From: Dehalococcoidia bacterium
GTDB taxonomy: Bacteria > Chloroflexota > Dehalococcoidia > CAUJGQ01
Assembly (NCBI GenBank): GCA_035310145.1
Contig: DATGEL010000044.1
Span: 43,830-107,829, forward strand
Length of the DNA: 64,000 nucleotides
Direction of reading: 5' to 3'
Made by a program: the position numbers and the translations under genes. The notes beneath the pieces were generated by a model, which was given only the letters and a program-made list of their open reading frames with translations, was not told the origin of the DNA and did not search any database. Positions 8,213-17,125 of this stretch are shown here, piece after piece. Numbering within the stretch: position 1 is the stretch's first letter; every line of letters starts with the position of its first letter.

Positions 8213-9439
8213 CTATGGTTCCTCCAGCGGGCGCTGATCGTTCTGCACCCGGCCGGCATCGACCGGCGTGCGATCGGCGATCCAGCGCTGCGCCGCGTCG
8301 CGCTCGTCGTCGGGGCGGTTCATCGCGAAGGCGGCGAGCAGCCGCGTTCCCGCCAGCCACCAGGCGCTGAAGCTGCTCGTGGTCACATCGCCGCGATACA
8401 CGACCCGCTCGGCGTCCGCCGTGTCGCCCCACAGCTCGTAGGAGAGGTCGAAATCGTCGGAGAAGAAGTAGGGAACGTGCACAAAGGGCACGCGCTCGCC
8501 CAGCAAGAGGCGCGCTGCATGCTTACCCTGCTCGACGGCGTTGTCCCAGTGCTCGACGCGCCGCGTCTTCTCGAAGAGCACATCGCGGTAGTGGGCCACG
8601 TCGCCGGCGGCGTAGACGCCGGGCACGTTCGTCTCAAGATATTCGTTGACGACGATGCCGTTGTCGAGGACGAGGCCGCTCTGTTCGAACAGCCCGGTGA
8701 CTGGGCGCACGCCGATCCCCGCCACCACCAGGTCCGCGGGCAGGCGGCGGCCGCTCGCGGTGATCGCGACTGCCTGGCGCTCGCCCTGGCCAGGCTCAAA
8801 GGCCGTGACGCGTTCGCCGGCGGCCAGTGTGACGCCGCGCTCCCGGTAATACCGCTGGAAGAAGGCCGACATCTCGGGCGTGAAGAAGCGCGCCCAGACG
8901 CGCTGCTCGGGAAAGGCGAGGGTGGTCGCCACGCCCTGCTGCGCGAGCACCGCGGCCACTTCCATGCCGATGAAGCCGCCGCCGATCACCAGCGCCTGGC
9001 GGACAGCCGGAATACGTGCCTTGATGCTCCGAGAATCGTCGAGCGAGCGCAGATAGTGGATGTTCGCCTGCTCTGCACCCGGCACGTTGAACGTGCGAGG
9101 CTGGGCGCCGGTGGCGATCAGCAGCGACTCGAAGCCGATCGCCTCGCCGCCGCTCGTGTGCAGCCGCTTCGCGCCGAGGTCGATGCCGATCACCGTGGCC
9201 CCGATCCGCAGCTCGATGCCGTGCTCGCGATAGAAGGCGGCGTCGCTGATGAAGACGCTCGCCTCCGTGTCCTTGCCGGCAAGAAAGCCCTTGGAGAGCG
9301 GCGGGCGCTCGTAGGGCAGCGCCGAATCGGCAGAGACGATCGCCAGGTCGCCCGCCGCAAGGCCGCGCTCGGCCATCGCCTGCGCCGCGTAGCCGGCGAC
9401 CATGCCGCCGCCGAGAATCAGGTACCGGAAGCTGGGCAC
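8213..9439 (-). CDS. FAD-dependent NAD(P)H oxidoreductase, ferredoxin-reductase type
   Basis: 408 residues starting at a GTG (9439) behind GGAGGGAGAT. It has two dinucleotide folds: an FAD-binding LILGGGMVAGYAAQAM at the N-terminus and an NAD(P)H-binding ALVIGGGFIGMEVAAVLAQ near residue 150. The second FAD motif, TNVPGVYAAGDVAHY, and the RPPLSKGFL segment mark the rhodocoxin/putidaredoxin reductase and AIF group. A C-terminal dimerisation-like domain includes YELWGDTADAERVVYRGD. Relatives pass electrons from NAD(P)H to ferredoxins that serve P450 or Rieske oxygenases. Two Rieske oxygenases lie in this window but far away, so a partnership is only a possibility. Confidence 0.9.
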   Translation of the reverse strand: MPSFRYLILGGGMVAGYAAQAMAERGLAAGDLAIVSADSALPYERPPLSKGFLAGKDTEASVFISDAAFYREHGIELRIGATVIGIDLGAKRLHTSGGEAIGFESLLIATGAQPRTFNVPGAEQANIHYLRSLDDSRSIKARIPAVRQALVIGGGFIGMEVAAVLAQQGVATTLAFPEQRVWARFFTPEMSAFFQRYYRERGVTLAAGERVTAFEPGQGERQAVAITASGRRLPADLVVAGIGVRPVTGLFEQSGLVLDNGIVVNEYLETNVPGVYAAGDVAHYRDVLFEKTRRVEHWDNAVEQGKHAARLLLGERVPFVHVPYFFSDDFDLSYELWGDTADAERVVYRGDVTTSSFSAWWLAGTRLLAAFAMNRPDDERDAAQRWIADRTPVDAGRVQNDQRPLEEP

Positions 9440-9598
9440 ATCTCCCTCCAGCGCGGCCTGCGCTCATGCCCGATACGAGCGTGCGCCCGCCGCGGATGCA
9501 CAACAGCACGGGCTGCCGCGGGATGGGATAGCCCGAAGGAGGGAGAAACGACGGAATCTTGCTGTTTGGCGCGGACCGATGCAGCGGCCGCACGGTGG

Positions 9599-10381
9599 CT
9601 ATGTTGCGTCTCCGATCCGCTTTTTCGGCGGGCGGCCGCGGCCGGGCGGGCCGGCAAAGGCCTGGGCCACGCGCAGGAACTCGGCAGCCGCTTCGCCCTC
9701 CGTCTTGAGGTCCGCGTCGCGCCAGTGCAGCCGCTGGGTGACGACGCGGCAAAAATCGCCGGCGGGGCCGGAGACGCGGTCGCGCGCGTCCGCCCGTCCC
9801 CACGTCCAGGCGGCGCCGGACGGGGCGGTCAGCTCCAGGTAGAGCGGCGTGGACGGCGGCTCAAGGCCGCGGGTGCGGTAGGCGAACTCCCGCGTCACGT
9901 AGCCGAGGTGCGCGACGTGCTTCAGCCGGTCGGTGTCCACCGGCGCCACGCCTGCGGCGTCGTGGATGTCGAGTCCGTGCGACCAGGCCTCCATCAGCCG
10001 CGCCGTGGCGAAGCTGCGGGCGCTCATCGCCGGTCCAGCCCAGGGCAGCCGCTCCTTGGGGTCGAGCGGCAGCAGCGCCGCGGCCAGCTTCTCGCGAGCA
10101 TCGCGCCAGTAGGCGAGCAACTGCGCCGTGCTCCAGCCGCGCATCTCCGCCTGGCCCGCGCTCAGTGCGTCGTCGCGGCGGGCGCCGGCGCGCACCGCGA
10201 ACTCGCGCGTCTCGATCACCCGCGCGGCGCTCTCGTCGAACTCGGCCAGGTGCGCCACGCAGTCGCGCAGCAGCCAGCCCTCGGCCGGACTCGGCGTCTC
10301 CCAGCGCTCGGTGGAGAGGCCGGCGACGATCGCATCCAGCACCGCCTGCTCGGCGACGAGGTCATTGACGAGGTCACGCAT
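9599..10381 (-). CDS. TIGR03084-like metal-binding (DinB-superfamily) protein
   Basis: 260 residues with GGAGCGAGA upstream of the ATG. It has the maleylpyruvate-isomerase/DinB-like four-helix N-domain, with CVAHLAEFDESAARVI, RSFATARLMEAWSHGLDIHDA and WTWGRADARDRVSGPAGDFCRVVTQR. These match the TIGR03084 group: histidines in the first helix bundle would bind a metal, and the C-terminal half resembles the wHTH-like MDMPI C-domain. The substrate is unknown. In actinobacteria relatives use mycothiol; whether this organism makes a low-molecular-weight thiol is unknown. Divergent from the hydrolase at 10468. Confidence 0.75.
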   Translation of the reverse strand: MRDLVNDLVAEQAVLDAIVAGLSTERWETPSPAEGWLLRDCVAHLAEFDESAARVIETREFAVRAGARRDDALSAGQAEMRGWSTAQLLAYWRDAREKLAAALLPLDPKERLPWAGPAMSARSFATARLMEAWSHGLDIHDAAGVAPVDTDRLKHVAHLGYVTREFAYRTRGLEPPSTPLYLELTAPSGAAWTWGRADARDRVSGPAGDFCRVVTQRLHWRDADLKTEGEAAAEFLRVAQAFAGPPGRGRPPKKRIGDAT

Positions 10382-10467
10382 GGCCGTCTCGCTCCGCGGG
10401 CCGTTTCCGCTATGATACCGCCGGTGCGCCGGGCCGTAGCCGGGCCGGCCGCTCAGCGAGGCGAACG

Positions 10468-11388
10468 ATGCTCCGAGCGAAGCCCGACTGGCTCGCGCCG
10501 CTCTTTCCCTGGGAACAGCAGGCGCTCGCTGTCAACGGCCGCACGATGGCGTATATCGACGAGGGCGACCGGGACGGCCGGCCGGTCCTGCTGCTCTCCG
10601 GCAACCCCACCTGGGGCTTTCTCTACCGCGACTTCATCGGCCCGCTCACGGCGGCGGGCTACCGGGCGATCGCGCCGGATTGGATCGGCGCCGGCTACTC
10701 CGACCATCCGCGCATCGACGCGCAACTCACGCTGGCGCACCACATCGCCGACCTCGTCTCGCTGATCGACCAACTCGCGCTGCGCGGCTTCGTGATCGTC
10801 GGGCAGGACTGGGGCGGGCCGCAAGGCGTGGGCGCGGCGCTGCAACGGGTCGAGCGGCTGGGCGGGCTGGTGCTGATGTCCACCTGGCTGTTCAACGGCT
10901 ATGTCGGCCGCTTTCACCAGTCGCCGCGGCCGTGGACCACCTGGCACGCGCCGCTGATCGGGCAGCTTTTCATGAAGCGTGAAAAGCTGCTCTCGCAGCA
11001 CGGCCCCTCCGCGATCTCGAAGCGCGGCATGAGCGGGCTTGAGGCCCGCGCCTATCATCACGTCTTCGACGAGCCGGAGTCGGACGCCGTGGTGCTCACC
11101 TGGCCGCGCACGATTCCGTTGCGCGAGGGCGACCGCGGCTACGCCGACATGGCCGCGATCGAGCGCCGCCTGCCGGAGCTGCGCGACGTGCCAACGCTGC
11201 TGCTTTGGGGCCGGCAGGACAGCGTCTTCGGCGAGCGCTACGCCAACCGGCTCAAAGAGCTGCTGCCCAACGCCGAGGGGCCGCAGGCGATCGAGAACGC
11301 CGACCACTTCATGCAGGACGACGCCGGGCCGGAGATCGCCGGCCGCATCGTCGAGTTCCTGGATCGGCGGCTGGGAGCGAGGCCGTGA
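10468..11388 (+). CDS. Alpha/beta hydrolase, haloalkane dehalogenase-like (first of a tandem pair)
   Basis: 306 residues, the length of classic haloalkane dehalogenases. The dehalogenase order of motifs is visible: LSGNPTWGFLYR at about 44-54 (oxyanion/halide loop, with Ser where His is usual), VGQDWGG with the candidate nucleophile Asp114 followed by Trp115, the acid Asp251 in LLLWGRQDSVF, and the base His280 in NADHFMQDD. Family members swap a carbon-bound halogen for hydroxyl. The Ser substitution leaves room for another substrate. Its stop overlaps the GTG start of the second paralog by 4 nt, so the two are translationally coupled. Confidence 0.82.
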   Translation: MLRAKPDWLAPLFPWEQQALAVNGRTMAYIDEGDRDGRPVLLLSGNPTWGFLYRDFIGPLTAAGYRAIAPDWIGAGYSDHPRIDAQLTLAHHIADLVSLIDQLALRGFVIVGQDWGGPQGVGAALQRVERLGGLVLMSTWLFNGYVGRFHQSPRPWTTWHAPLIGQLFMKREKLLSQHGPSAISKRGMSGLEARAYHHVFDEPESDAVVLTWPRTIPLREGDRGYADMAAIERRLPELRDVPTLLLWGRQDSVFGERYANRLKELLPNAEGPQAIENADHFMQDDAGPEIAGRIVEFLDRRLGARP

Positions 11389-12641
11389 ACTTCAGCCAGC
11401 CGGCCGCGGAAGAGCTTTCCTTCCTGCGCCCCGACCCCCTGCTCTGGGAGCAGGAGCTGGACGTGCGGCCCGATGTAGCCGAGGCAATCGAGCGGGCGGC
11501 GGGCATTCGCGCCGGCCGCGTCTACTGGCGCTCGGCGCATGACCACCTGTACGCGTTGGAGCTGGCCGACCTGGGCCGCGGCCGCCCCTCGATGGCCACG
11601 GTGCTGGGCCACTGGGACCGCTTCGAGCCGCGCCCGCCCGAGCACGAGATCACGGCCGATCTGCTCGACTTTTCGCTTTGGATTGCCGCAATCAGCGGCA
11701 GCATCCGGCCGGAGGACGTGGCGCAGGTGGCCAGCTTCGCCCGCGTGCAGACGAGCTGGCCGGAGGGCTCAGTTCTGCGCACGCCGGAGGAGCGCTTCGC
11801 CGCCCTGCCCGACTTTCCCTATGAGCCGCGCTACGTTGAGATCGAGGGGCTGCGCATGGCCTACGTCGAGACGGGCGCCGGCGATCCGATCCTCTGCCTG
11901 CACGGCGAGCCGACCTGGAGTTTCCTCTACCGGCGCATGCTTCCCACGCTCGCCAGTGCCGGCCGCGTGATCGCGCCCGACCTGGTCGGCTTCGGCCGCT
12001 CCGACAAGCCGGTGGCCGACTACGCCTACTCGTACAAAGCGCACGTGCGCTGGCTGCGGCAGTTCGTGGAGGCGCTGGACCTGCAACGCATCACGCTCGT
12101 CTGCCAGGACTGGGGCGGGCTGCTCGGCCTGCGGCTTTTGGCGCAGCAGCCGCAGCGGTTCGCGCGGCTGGTGGCGATGAATACGGGCATCCCCGACGGC
12201 GGCGATTCCGGCGAGCCGTTCCTGCGCTGGCGCCGCTTCGCCCAGCAGCAGCGCGAGCTGGACGTGCCGGCGATGCTGCGCCGCGCCGTGCGCTCCCGCC
12301 AGCTTTCCGACGCCGAGGCCGCAGCCTACGGCGCACCGTTTCCGAGCGCCGCCTACCAGACCGGCGCCCTCGTCTTTCCTCGCCTGGTGCCCACACGGCC
12401 GGACCACCCCGGCGCCTACGACAACCGCGTGGCGATCGAAAGCCTGAAGACGCTCGAACTGCCCGTGCTGCTGCCCTGGGCCGACGGCGACCCGATCACC
12501 GGCCACTGGGAGCCACACCTGCGCGCCATCTTCAAGCACGTCGCGCCACCGCTGGTAATCCAGGGCGCCGGCCACTTCCTGCAAGAAGATAAGGGCGAGG
12601 AGATCGCCACACAGATCGTGCAGTGGATGGCGAAGACCTGA
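11385..12641 (+). CDS. DhlA-like haloalkane dehalogenase with a novel N-terminal extension
   Basis: 418 residues from a GTG at 11385. The C-terminal ~290 residues match subfamily I dehalogenases: LRTPEERF at 131-138, HGEPTWSFLYRRM from 173, CQDWGG with candidate nucleophile Asp242 and halide-binding Trp243, an acid in WADGD (Asp367 or Asp369), and GAGHFLQED with His397. The first ~128 residues are extra. They include WEQELDVRPD, an AHDHLYALEL segment and DLLDFSLWIAAISG, which I do not recognise. The reading frame is continuous and the region is protein-like, so the extension is probably genuine. Coupled to the paralog upstream. The extension could be a substrate-binding, dimerisation or partner-binding module. 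Confidence 0.82.
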   Translation: MNFSQPAAEELSFLRPDPLLWEQELDVRPDVAEAIERAAGIRAGRVYWRSAHDHLYALELADLGRGRPSMATVLGHWDRFEPRPPEHEITADLLDFSLWIAAISGSIRPEDVAQVASFARVQTSWPEGSVLRTPEERFAALPDFPYEPRYVEIEGLRMAYVETGAGDPILCLHGEPTWSFLYRRMLPTLASAGRVIAPDLVGFGRSDKPVADYAYSYKAHVRWLRQFVEALDLQRITLVCQDWGGLLGLRLLAQQPQRFARLVAMNTGIPDGGDSGEPFLRWRRFAQQQRELDVPAMLRRAVRSRQLSDAEAAAYGAPFPSAAYQTGALVFPRLVPTRPDHPGAYDNRVAIESLKTLELPVLLPWADGDPITGHWEPHLRAIFKHVAPPLVIQGAGHFLQEDKGEEIATQIVQWMAKT

Positions 12642-12666
12642 AGCGGCGCGGTTCGCCGGCGCTTGC

Positions 12667-13458
12667 TCAGGGCAGCTCGGTCCAGCGCGGCGGGCGCTTC
12701 TCGGCGAAGGCGGTCATTCCTTCAAGCGCCTCGGGGCTGGCGAACATGCGCGGGTTTAGCTCCGCCGCCAGCTCAAAGCCCGCATCCAGCGAGAGCGCGG
12801 GCACGTCGCGCACCAGTTGCTTGCAGAGCGCGAGCGCCTGCGGCCCGCCCTGCAGCAGCATGCCGGTGTAGCGCTCGACCGCCGCATCCAGCAGATCGGC
12901 GCTGGTCACGGCGTTGAGCATGCCCAGGCGCACCGCTTCAGCCGCGGGAATGTTTTCCCCGGTGAGCACGTACTCCATGCCCCTGGTCAGGCCGATCTTG
13001 CGCAGCGCCAGCACGGAGATGACCGCCGGAACAAGCCCCAGCCGCACCTCGCTGAAGCCGAAGGTCGCCGCCTCGCTGGCCACCGTGATGTCGCAGGCGC
13101 AGACCAGGCCGATGCCGCCCGCCCGCGCGTGGCCGTTGATCCGCCCCACCACTGGCTTGGGCGAGAACCAGATCGACTTGAAGATGCCGATCAGCCGCTG
13201 GGCGCTGGCCACCATCGCCGCGCTGTCGCCGGCGGCGTTCGCCTCGCGCTGCTCCTTCAGGTCGGCGCCGGCGCAGAAGGTGTTGCCCGTGCCGGTGAGC
13301 ACGATCACGCGCACGCGCGCATCGGCCAGCGCGGCGTCGAGCTGTTCGCGCAGGCCCTCCACCAGCACCCGCGAGAGCGCGTTGCGGTTCGCTGGCGAGT
13401 CCAGCGTAATCGTGCCGACGCCGCCGGCGACGTCGAGTCGTACAGGGGTTTCACTCAC
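12667..13458 (-). CDS. Enoyl-CoA hydratase/isomerase family protein
   Basis: 263 residues from a GTG at 13458 with GGAGG seven bases upstream. Crotonase-fold features: GVGTITLDSPANRNALS, FCAGADLKEQ (oxyanion-hole half), INGHARAGGIGLVCACDITVAS, FGFSEVRLGLVPAVIS and FAEKRPPRW at the C-terminus. The first catalytic glutamate of classic hydratases is replaced in the HARAGGIGLV loop, while a Glu remains in FSEVRLG. The reaction could therefore be hydration, isomerisation or another crotonase chemistry. Convergent with the dehalogenase pair; acyl-CoA substrates fit the CoA-transferases in the region. Confidence 0.9.
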   Translation of the reverse strand: MSETPVRLDVAGGVGTITLDSPANRNALSRVLVEGLREQLDAALADARVRVIVLTGTGNTFCAGADLKEQREANAAGDSAAMVASAQRLIGIFKSIWFSPKPVVGRINGHARAGGIGLVCACDITVASEAATFGFSEVRLGLVPAVISVLALRKIGLTRGMEYVLTGENIPAAEAVRLGMLNAVTSADLLDAAVERYTGMLLQGGPQALALCKQLVRDVPALSLDAGFELAAELNPRMFASPEALEGMTAFAEKRPPRWTELP

Positions 13459-13652
13459 CGTGAGCCTCCGTAATCGGATCGTGGCGTCTGCCGACAGCGT
13501 ACCCGGGGCAAGGATGAACCGTATTCAGCCGCTCCCAATCCATGAGCATGGTAGACGCTCCCATTTTTGACCCGCGGAGCCGGACGGGTTGATAAAGCCC
13601 GGCCAAGCGCCCGCCGGGTAACCCGACGCCCTTCGGGATCTCCCGACGCCCG

Positions 13653-13703
13653 ATCGCCCCTTTCCCCTAGTATTGGGGGAAAGGGGACGGGGGATAGGGG
13701 GCC
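13653..13703. repeat. Family A palindromic repeat (copy 1)
   Basis: CCCCTTTCCCC (13657-13667) pairs perfectly with GGGGAAAGGGG (13676-13686) around an 8-nt loop. Its left flank GATCGCCCCT is also present in copy 5 (63777-63840). The repeat supplies the stop codon and the Pro-rich last ten residues of the LLM protein at 13667. It may act as a terminator or mRNA-stabilising hairpin. Confidence 0.8.
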
Positions 13704-14698
13704 AGCGGCGGCAGCACGGCCTCGCCGAGTGTGCGCAGCAAGGCGGCGCGGTCGCGCACGAAGCCGGTGAAGAGCACGTTTGGCACGCCGGCCTCGGCTA
13801 CGGCCCGCAACTTTGCCACGCACGCCTCCGCTGGGCCGACCACGGCGAAGCGCTCCGCCAGGTAGCGCAGCAACACCGGATCTTGCATCAGCTCGGCGTT
13901 GGCGCCGGCCGCCTGTTCGTGCTGCGCCGGCTGGTAGCCGCGCTGCACGCGCAGGATCGCCTCCGCCAGCTCGGCCGGCACCTGCTTGCCTTCGAGCGTG
14001 AAGCGGAAGACGTGGTGGGCGCAGGAGGCCAGCTCCATGCGGATCGCGTCGATGCCCGCCTCTACGTCGTCGGTGATGTTCACGCGCGCGAAGGCCCAGA
14101 GGTCGAGGTCCGCCAGCCGGCGCCCCGCCCGCGCCGCGCCGGCGGCCAGGTGCGCCAGCGCCTCGCGCAGCAATGCCGGCTGCAGGCCCACGCCGATGAT
14201 CACACCGTCGGCGACTTCACCCGCCAGCTCCAGCGTGCGCGGTCCTTCCGCGGCGAGGTACAGCGGCACCGCCCGTTGCGGCCAGCCGAGGTGCACACCT
14301 TTGCCCCGGTACTCCGTATCCTGCCGGCGCAGCAACGCGCGTACCGTCTGCAGGTATTCGCGCAGGCGGGTTAGCGACACCGGCCGCTCCCCCAGGTTCA
14401 GCACGGCGCTGTCGCCGGTGCCGATGCCGCAGAAGGCGCGTCCGCCGCTGATCTCGTCAAGGGTGGCGACGGCCGAAGCGGTCACCGCAGGATGGCGCGT
14501 GATCGGGTTGGTGACCGCCGGACCGATGCGGATGCGGCTCGTGGCCGCGGCGCAGAGCGCGGCCGTGCCGTACAGCTCGCGGAAGACCGACTGGCTGTCG
14601 GCCACGCCCAGCCAGTGGAAGCCGGCTGCTTCGGCCCGCTTCGCGTCCTCAACGGCCTCGCCCGCCGTATGCGGCAACGCGATCACGCCGAACTGCAT
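13667..14698 (-). CDS. LLM class flavin-dependent (probably F420-dependent) oxidoreductase
   Basis: 343 residues from the ATG at 14698 (GGAGGC upstream; a start eight codons earlier has no SD). Luciferase-like monooxygenase barrel: MQFGVIALPHTAGEAVEDAKRAE, GFHWLGVADSQSVFRELYG, IRIGPAVTNPITRHP, the flavin/F420-binding GRAFCGIGTGDSAVLNLG, and VPLYLAAEGPRTLELAGEVADGVIIG. This ordering resembles F420-dependent methylenetetrahydromethanopterin-reductase/G6PD-like LLM proteins, and CofG in the window suggests F420 is made. The substrate is unknown. The last residues (YPPSPFPQY) are encoded by a palindromic repeat, so the natural C-terminus may have been altered. Confidence 0.88.
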   Translation of the reverse strand: MQFGVIALPHTAGEAVEDAKRAEAAGFHWLGVADSQSVFRELYGTAALCAAATSRIRIGPAVTNPITRHPAVTASAVATLDEISGGRAFCGIGTGDSAVLNLGERPVSLTRLREYLQTVRALLRRQDTEYRGKGVHLGWPQRAVPLYLAAEGPRTLELAGEVADGVIIGVGLQPALLREALAHLAAGAARAGRRLADLDLWAFARVNITDDVEAGIDAIRMELASCAHHVFRFTLEGKQVPAELAEAILRVQRGYQPAQHEQAAGANAELMQDPVLLRYLAERFAVVGPAEACVAKLRAVAEAGVPNVLFTGFVRDRAALLRTLGEAVLPPLAPYPPSPFPQY

Positions 14699-14809
14699 GC
14701 CGGAGCCTCCGTGTACGATCACGAGAAGTGGTGGCGACGAGGACCGGGCGGAATTTGCACGGCCGGCGGCTCGCGCGCCGTTTCATCCGTTTCAGCCGGT
14801 TCAGCCGTT

Positions 14810-15058
14810 TCACACCGCGCGCGGGGACGAAGAGAGCCGCGGGCCGCTCATCGTCGCCCGTGCCGGATCCCAGGCGAGCGCCAGCCAGGCGAGCGTGCGG
14901 CGCGCGCGGCGACGCAGGCGGCGGCCGCGCAGCGTGCTCATCGGTGTGAGGCCGCTATGGCGGTTGTGGCCGTCGTAGCCCTCGCGCTGCCAATCGCGGT
15001 GCTGGCCACGCAGGCTGTGCGTGCGCTCGTCGGCGGTCAGGGGTTCCATTGCCGTCAT
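14810..15058 (-). CDS. Small basic hypothetical protein
   Basis: 82 residues from the ATG at 15058, which has a well-placed GGAAGGAG eight bases upstream. The sequence is polar and very Arg-rich (HSLRGQHRDWQREGYDGHNRH, then RGRRLRRRARR followed by the short hydrophobic TLAWLALAW). I know no family. The good ribosome site argues for translation; the compositional bias and lack of a recognisable domain argue for caution. Confidence 0.4.
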   Translation of the reverse strand: MTAMEPLTADERTHSLRGQHRDWQREGYDGHNRHSGLTPMSTLRGRRLRRRARRTLAWLALAWDPARATMSGPRLSSSPRAV

Positions 15059-15255
15059 CGCCGGCGCTCCTTCCGCTGAGGCTGTGGGCCTGCCTTCACC
15101 AGAAGTTCCCGTGGCGGAAGCGAAGTGCGACAACCGGGGCGCGACCATTTCGCTGCAAGCCTGCACGACCGCGGCACAAGCGTCAATCTCTCTAACGCCG
15201 CCGCGTCCGTGGCGTTACCATGGCGGCGGGACGATCGCTGCGAGGAGCTGGGACA

Positions 15256-15792
15256 GTGACGGCAGACGGGCGCATCTTCCAGCTCAACGTCTCGCGCGGG
15301 GGCGTGCCGAAACATCCCGTGACCGAGGCGCACGTCGATGCCGGCGGCATGGAGGGCGACCGCCAGGCCGACCGCCGCATCCACGGCGGGCTGCAGCGCG
15401 CCCTTTGCCTGTTCGCCGTCGAGCAGCTCGCGACGCTGCGGGCGGAGGGCCATCCAATCGCGCCCGGCTGCACCGGCGAGAACATCACCACGGAAGGCCT
15501 CGACTGGCGACGCGTGGTGCCCGGTGTGCGCCTGCGGCTGGGCGCCGAGGCGCTGATCGAAATCACGAGCTACACCACACCCTGCTGGAAGAACGCGCGC
15601 TGGTTCCGCGACGGCAATCCCAATCGCATGAGCCAGGACGACCACCCCGGCGAAAGCCGCGTCTACGCCCGCGTGCTGCAGCCCGGCCTGCTGCGCACCG
15701 GCGAACCGATCGAGCTGATTGAGGAGACAGCGGCGCGGCGCGTGCGCCGCCAGCAGCCCCGAACCTTCCGCTGGCCGCGCGACTTCGCCTGA
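15256..15792 (+). CDS. MOSC domain protein
   Basis: 178 residues from a GTG at 15256 preceded by GAGGAG. An ATG 36 nt upstream is possible but lacks a clear SD. It has the MOSC (molybdenum cofactor sulfurase C-terminal) pattern: FQLNVSRGGVPKHPVTEAHV, GDRQADRRIHGGLQRALCLF, GCTGENITTEGLDW and the cysteine in TTPCWKNARWF. MOSC proteins bind molybdenum cofactor or sulfur; stand-alone ones resemble YiiM, which detoxifies N-hydroxylated compounds. Transcribed before the sensor kinase. Confidence 0.88.
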   Translation: MTADGRIFQLNVSRGGVPKHPVTEAHVDAGGMEGDRQADRRIHGGLQRALCLFAVEQLATLRAEGHPIAPGCTGENITTEGLDWRRVVPGVRLRLGAEALIEITSYTTPCWKNARWFRDGNPNRMSQDDHPGESRVYARVLQPGLLRTGEPIELIEETAARRVRRQQPRTFRWPRDFA

Positions 15793-15842
15793 GCACGGCC
15801 CGCGGTCACGGTTCGGCCGGTGCAGCAGTTCCGTGTCAGCGA

Positions 15843-15848
15843 TATACT
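15843..15848 (+). promoter_or_regulatory. Possible -10 element upstream of the PAS histidine kinase
   Basis: A TATACT hexamer about 70 nt before the kinase start. No good -35 lies at standard spacing (GTGCAG at 15820-15825 is poor), so the promoter call is weak. Confidence 0.3.
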
Positions 15849-15916
15849 CCCTCCACGGCGCGGCGGGCACGGCGGGCAATCGAGCCGTGCTGCCGGCGGC
15901 GGTCGATGGGGGAACG

Positions 15917-17125
15917 ATGAGCAGCGCGGACGCTCCAGGCTCGACTATCGAACCGCACGATGTGGCTCTCGCCGAAGACGCGGCCGCGGCGCTGCGCCGC
16001 GCAAGCGAGGCGGAGTTCCGCTATCTCTTCATCAATCACCCGCACCCGATGTGGATCTACGACCTCAAAACGCTCGCCTTTCTCGAGGTGAACGACGCGG
16101 CAGTCGAGCACTATGGCTACAGCCGCGAGGAGTTCCTGCACCTGCGCATCAGCGACATCCGCCCGCGGGAGGACGTGACCGCGCTGCGCCGGCACATGGC
16201 GTCGCAGCGGCCAGGGCTACAGAAGTCGGGCCACTGGCGCCACCGGCGCAAAGACGGGCGGCTGATCGACGTCGAGATCACCTCGCACAGCATTCGCTTC
16301 GGCGGCCGCGCCGCGATCGTCGTCTCGGCGCAGGACATCACCGACCGCCTGCGGACCGAGGAAGAGATCCGCCGGCTCAACGTCGAACTGGAACGGCGCG
16401 TCGCGGAGCGCACGGCGCAGCTCGAGGCGGTCAACCGCGAACTGGAGGCGTTCACCTACTCCGTCTCGCACGACCTGCGGGCGCCGCTGCGCAGCGTCAA
16501 CGGCTTCGCGCAGGTGTTACTCGAAGACCACGCCGATGCTCTATCGGATGAAGCGCGGCGCCACCTGCAGCGCGTGCAGGACGGCGCCCGCCGCATGGGC
16601 CAGCTGATCGACGATCTGCTCGCCTTTTCACGCCTGGGGCGGCAGCCGCTCGGCCTGCGCGGCGTCTCGCCGGCCGCGATCGCCCGGCAGGCGCTGGAGA
16701 CGCTGGAGGCGGAGCACCGGGGTCGCCACGTAGCGGTCACGATCGACGAGTTGCCCGACTGCCGGGCCGATCCGGCGCTGCTGCTCCAGGTGTACGTCAA
16801 CCTGCTTGCCAACGCGCTCAAGTTCACACGCCCGCGCGACCCTGCCGTGATTCGCGTGGGCGCGCGGGCGGAGCCGACGGCCGGCGGAACGGAGCGAACC
16901 GTGTACTTCGTGCGCGACAACGGCGTGGGCTTCGATCCGCGCTACGCCGACAAGCTGTTCGGCGTCTTCCAGCGGCTGCACGCGGCCCGCGAGTACGAGG
17001 GCACGGGCGTCGGCCTGGCAACGGTGCAGCGCATCGTGCAGCGGCACGGCGGCACGGTCTGGGCCGAGGCGCAGCCGGAGCAAGGGGCGGCCTTCTTCTT
17101 CACCCTGGGAGCGGCGGATGCTTGA
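15917..17125 (+). CDS. PAS-domain sensor histidine kinase
   Basis: 402 residues from an ATG behind GGGGGAA. One PAS domain spans about residues 32-145 ([20 protein letters not shown] and [18 protein letters not shown]), followed by a helical linker. Then comes the HisKA dimerisation helix with phospho-acceptor His185 ([13 protein letters not shown]) and the ATPase domain with N-box [13 protein letters not shown]1 VRDNGVGFD and G2 [18 protein letters not shown]. There is no membrane segment, so it is cytoplasmic. It overlaps the response-regulator gene by 8 nt. The organisation resembles Cph1/Rcp1-type pairs, but the phytochrome GAF/PHY domains are absent. The signal is unknown; a PAS ligand or redox/gas cue is plausible. 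Confidence 0.92.
   Translation: MSSADAPGSTIEPHDVALAEDAAAALRRASEAEFRYLFINHPHPMWIYDLKTLAFLEVNDAAVEHYGYSREEFLHLRISDIRPREDVTALRRHMASQRPGLQKSGHWRHRRKDGRLIDVEITSHSIRFGGRAAIVVSAQDITDRLRTEEEIRRLNVELERRVAERTAQLEAVNRELEAFTYSVSHDLRAPLRSVNGFAQVLLEDHADALSDEARRHLQRVQDGARRMGQLIDDLLAFSRLGRQPLGLRGVSPAAIARQALETLEAEHRGRHVAVTIDELPDCRADPALLLQVYVNLLANALKFTRPRDPAVIRVGARAEPTAGGTERTVYFVRDNGVGFDPRYADKLFGVFQRLHAAREYEGTGVGLATVQRIVQRHGGTVWAEAQPEQGAAFFFTLGAADA

Noticed and set aside
7370..10765. A very long plus-strand open frame of over 1100 codons.
   Set aside because: It is antisense to several well-supported genes (YceI, NTF2-like, FAD reductase, TIGR03084-like). High-GC DNA yields such frames because stops are rare on the opposite strand.
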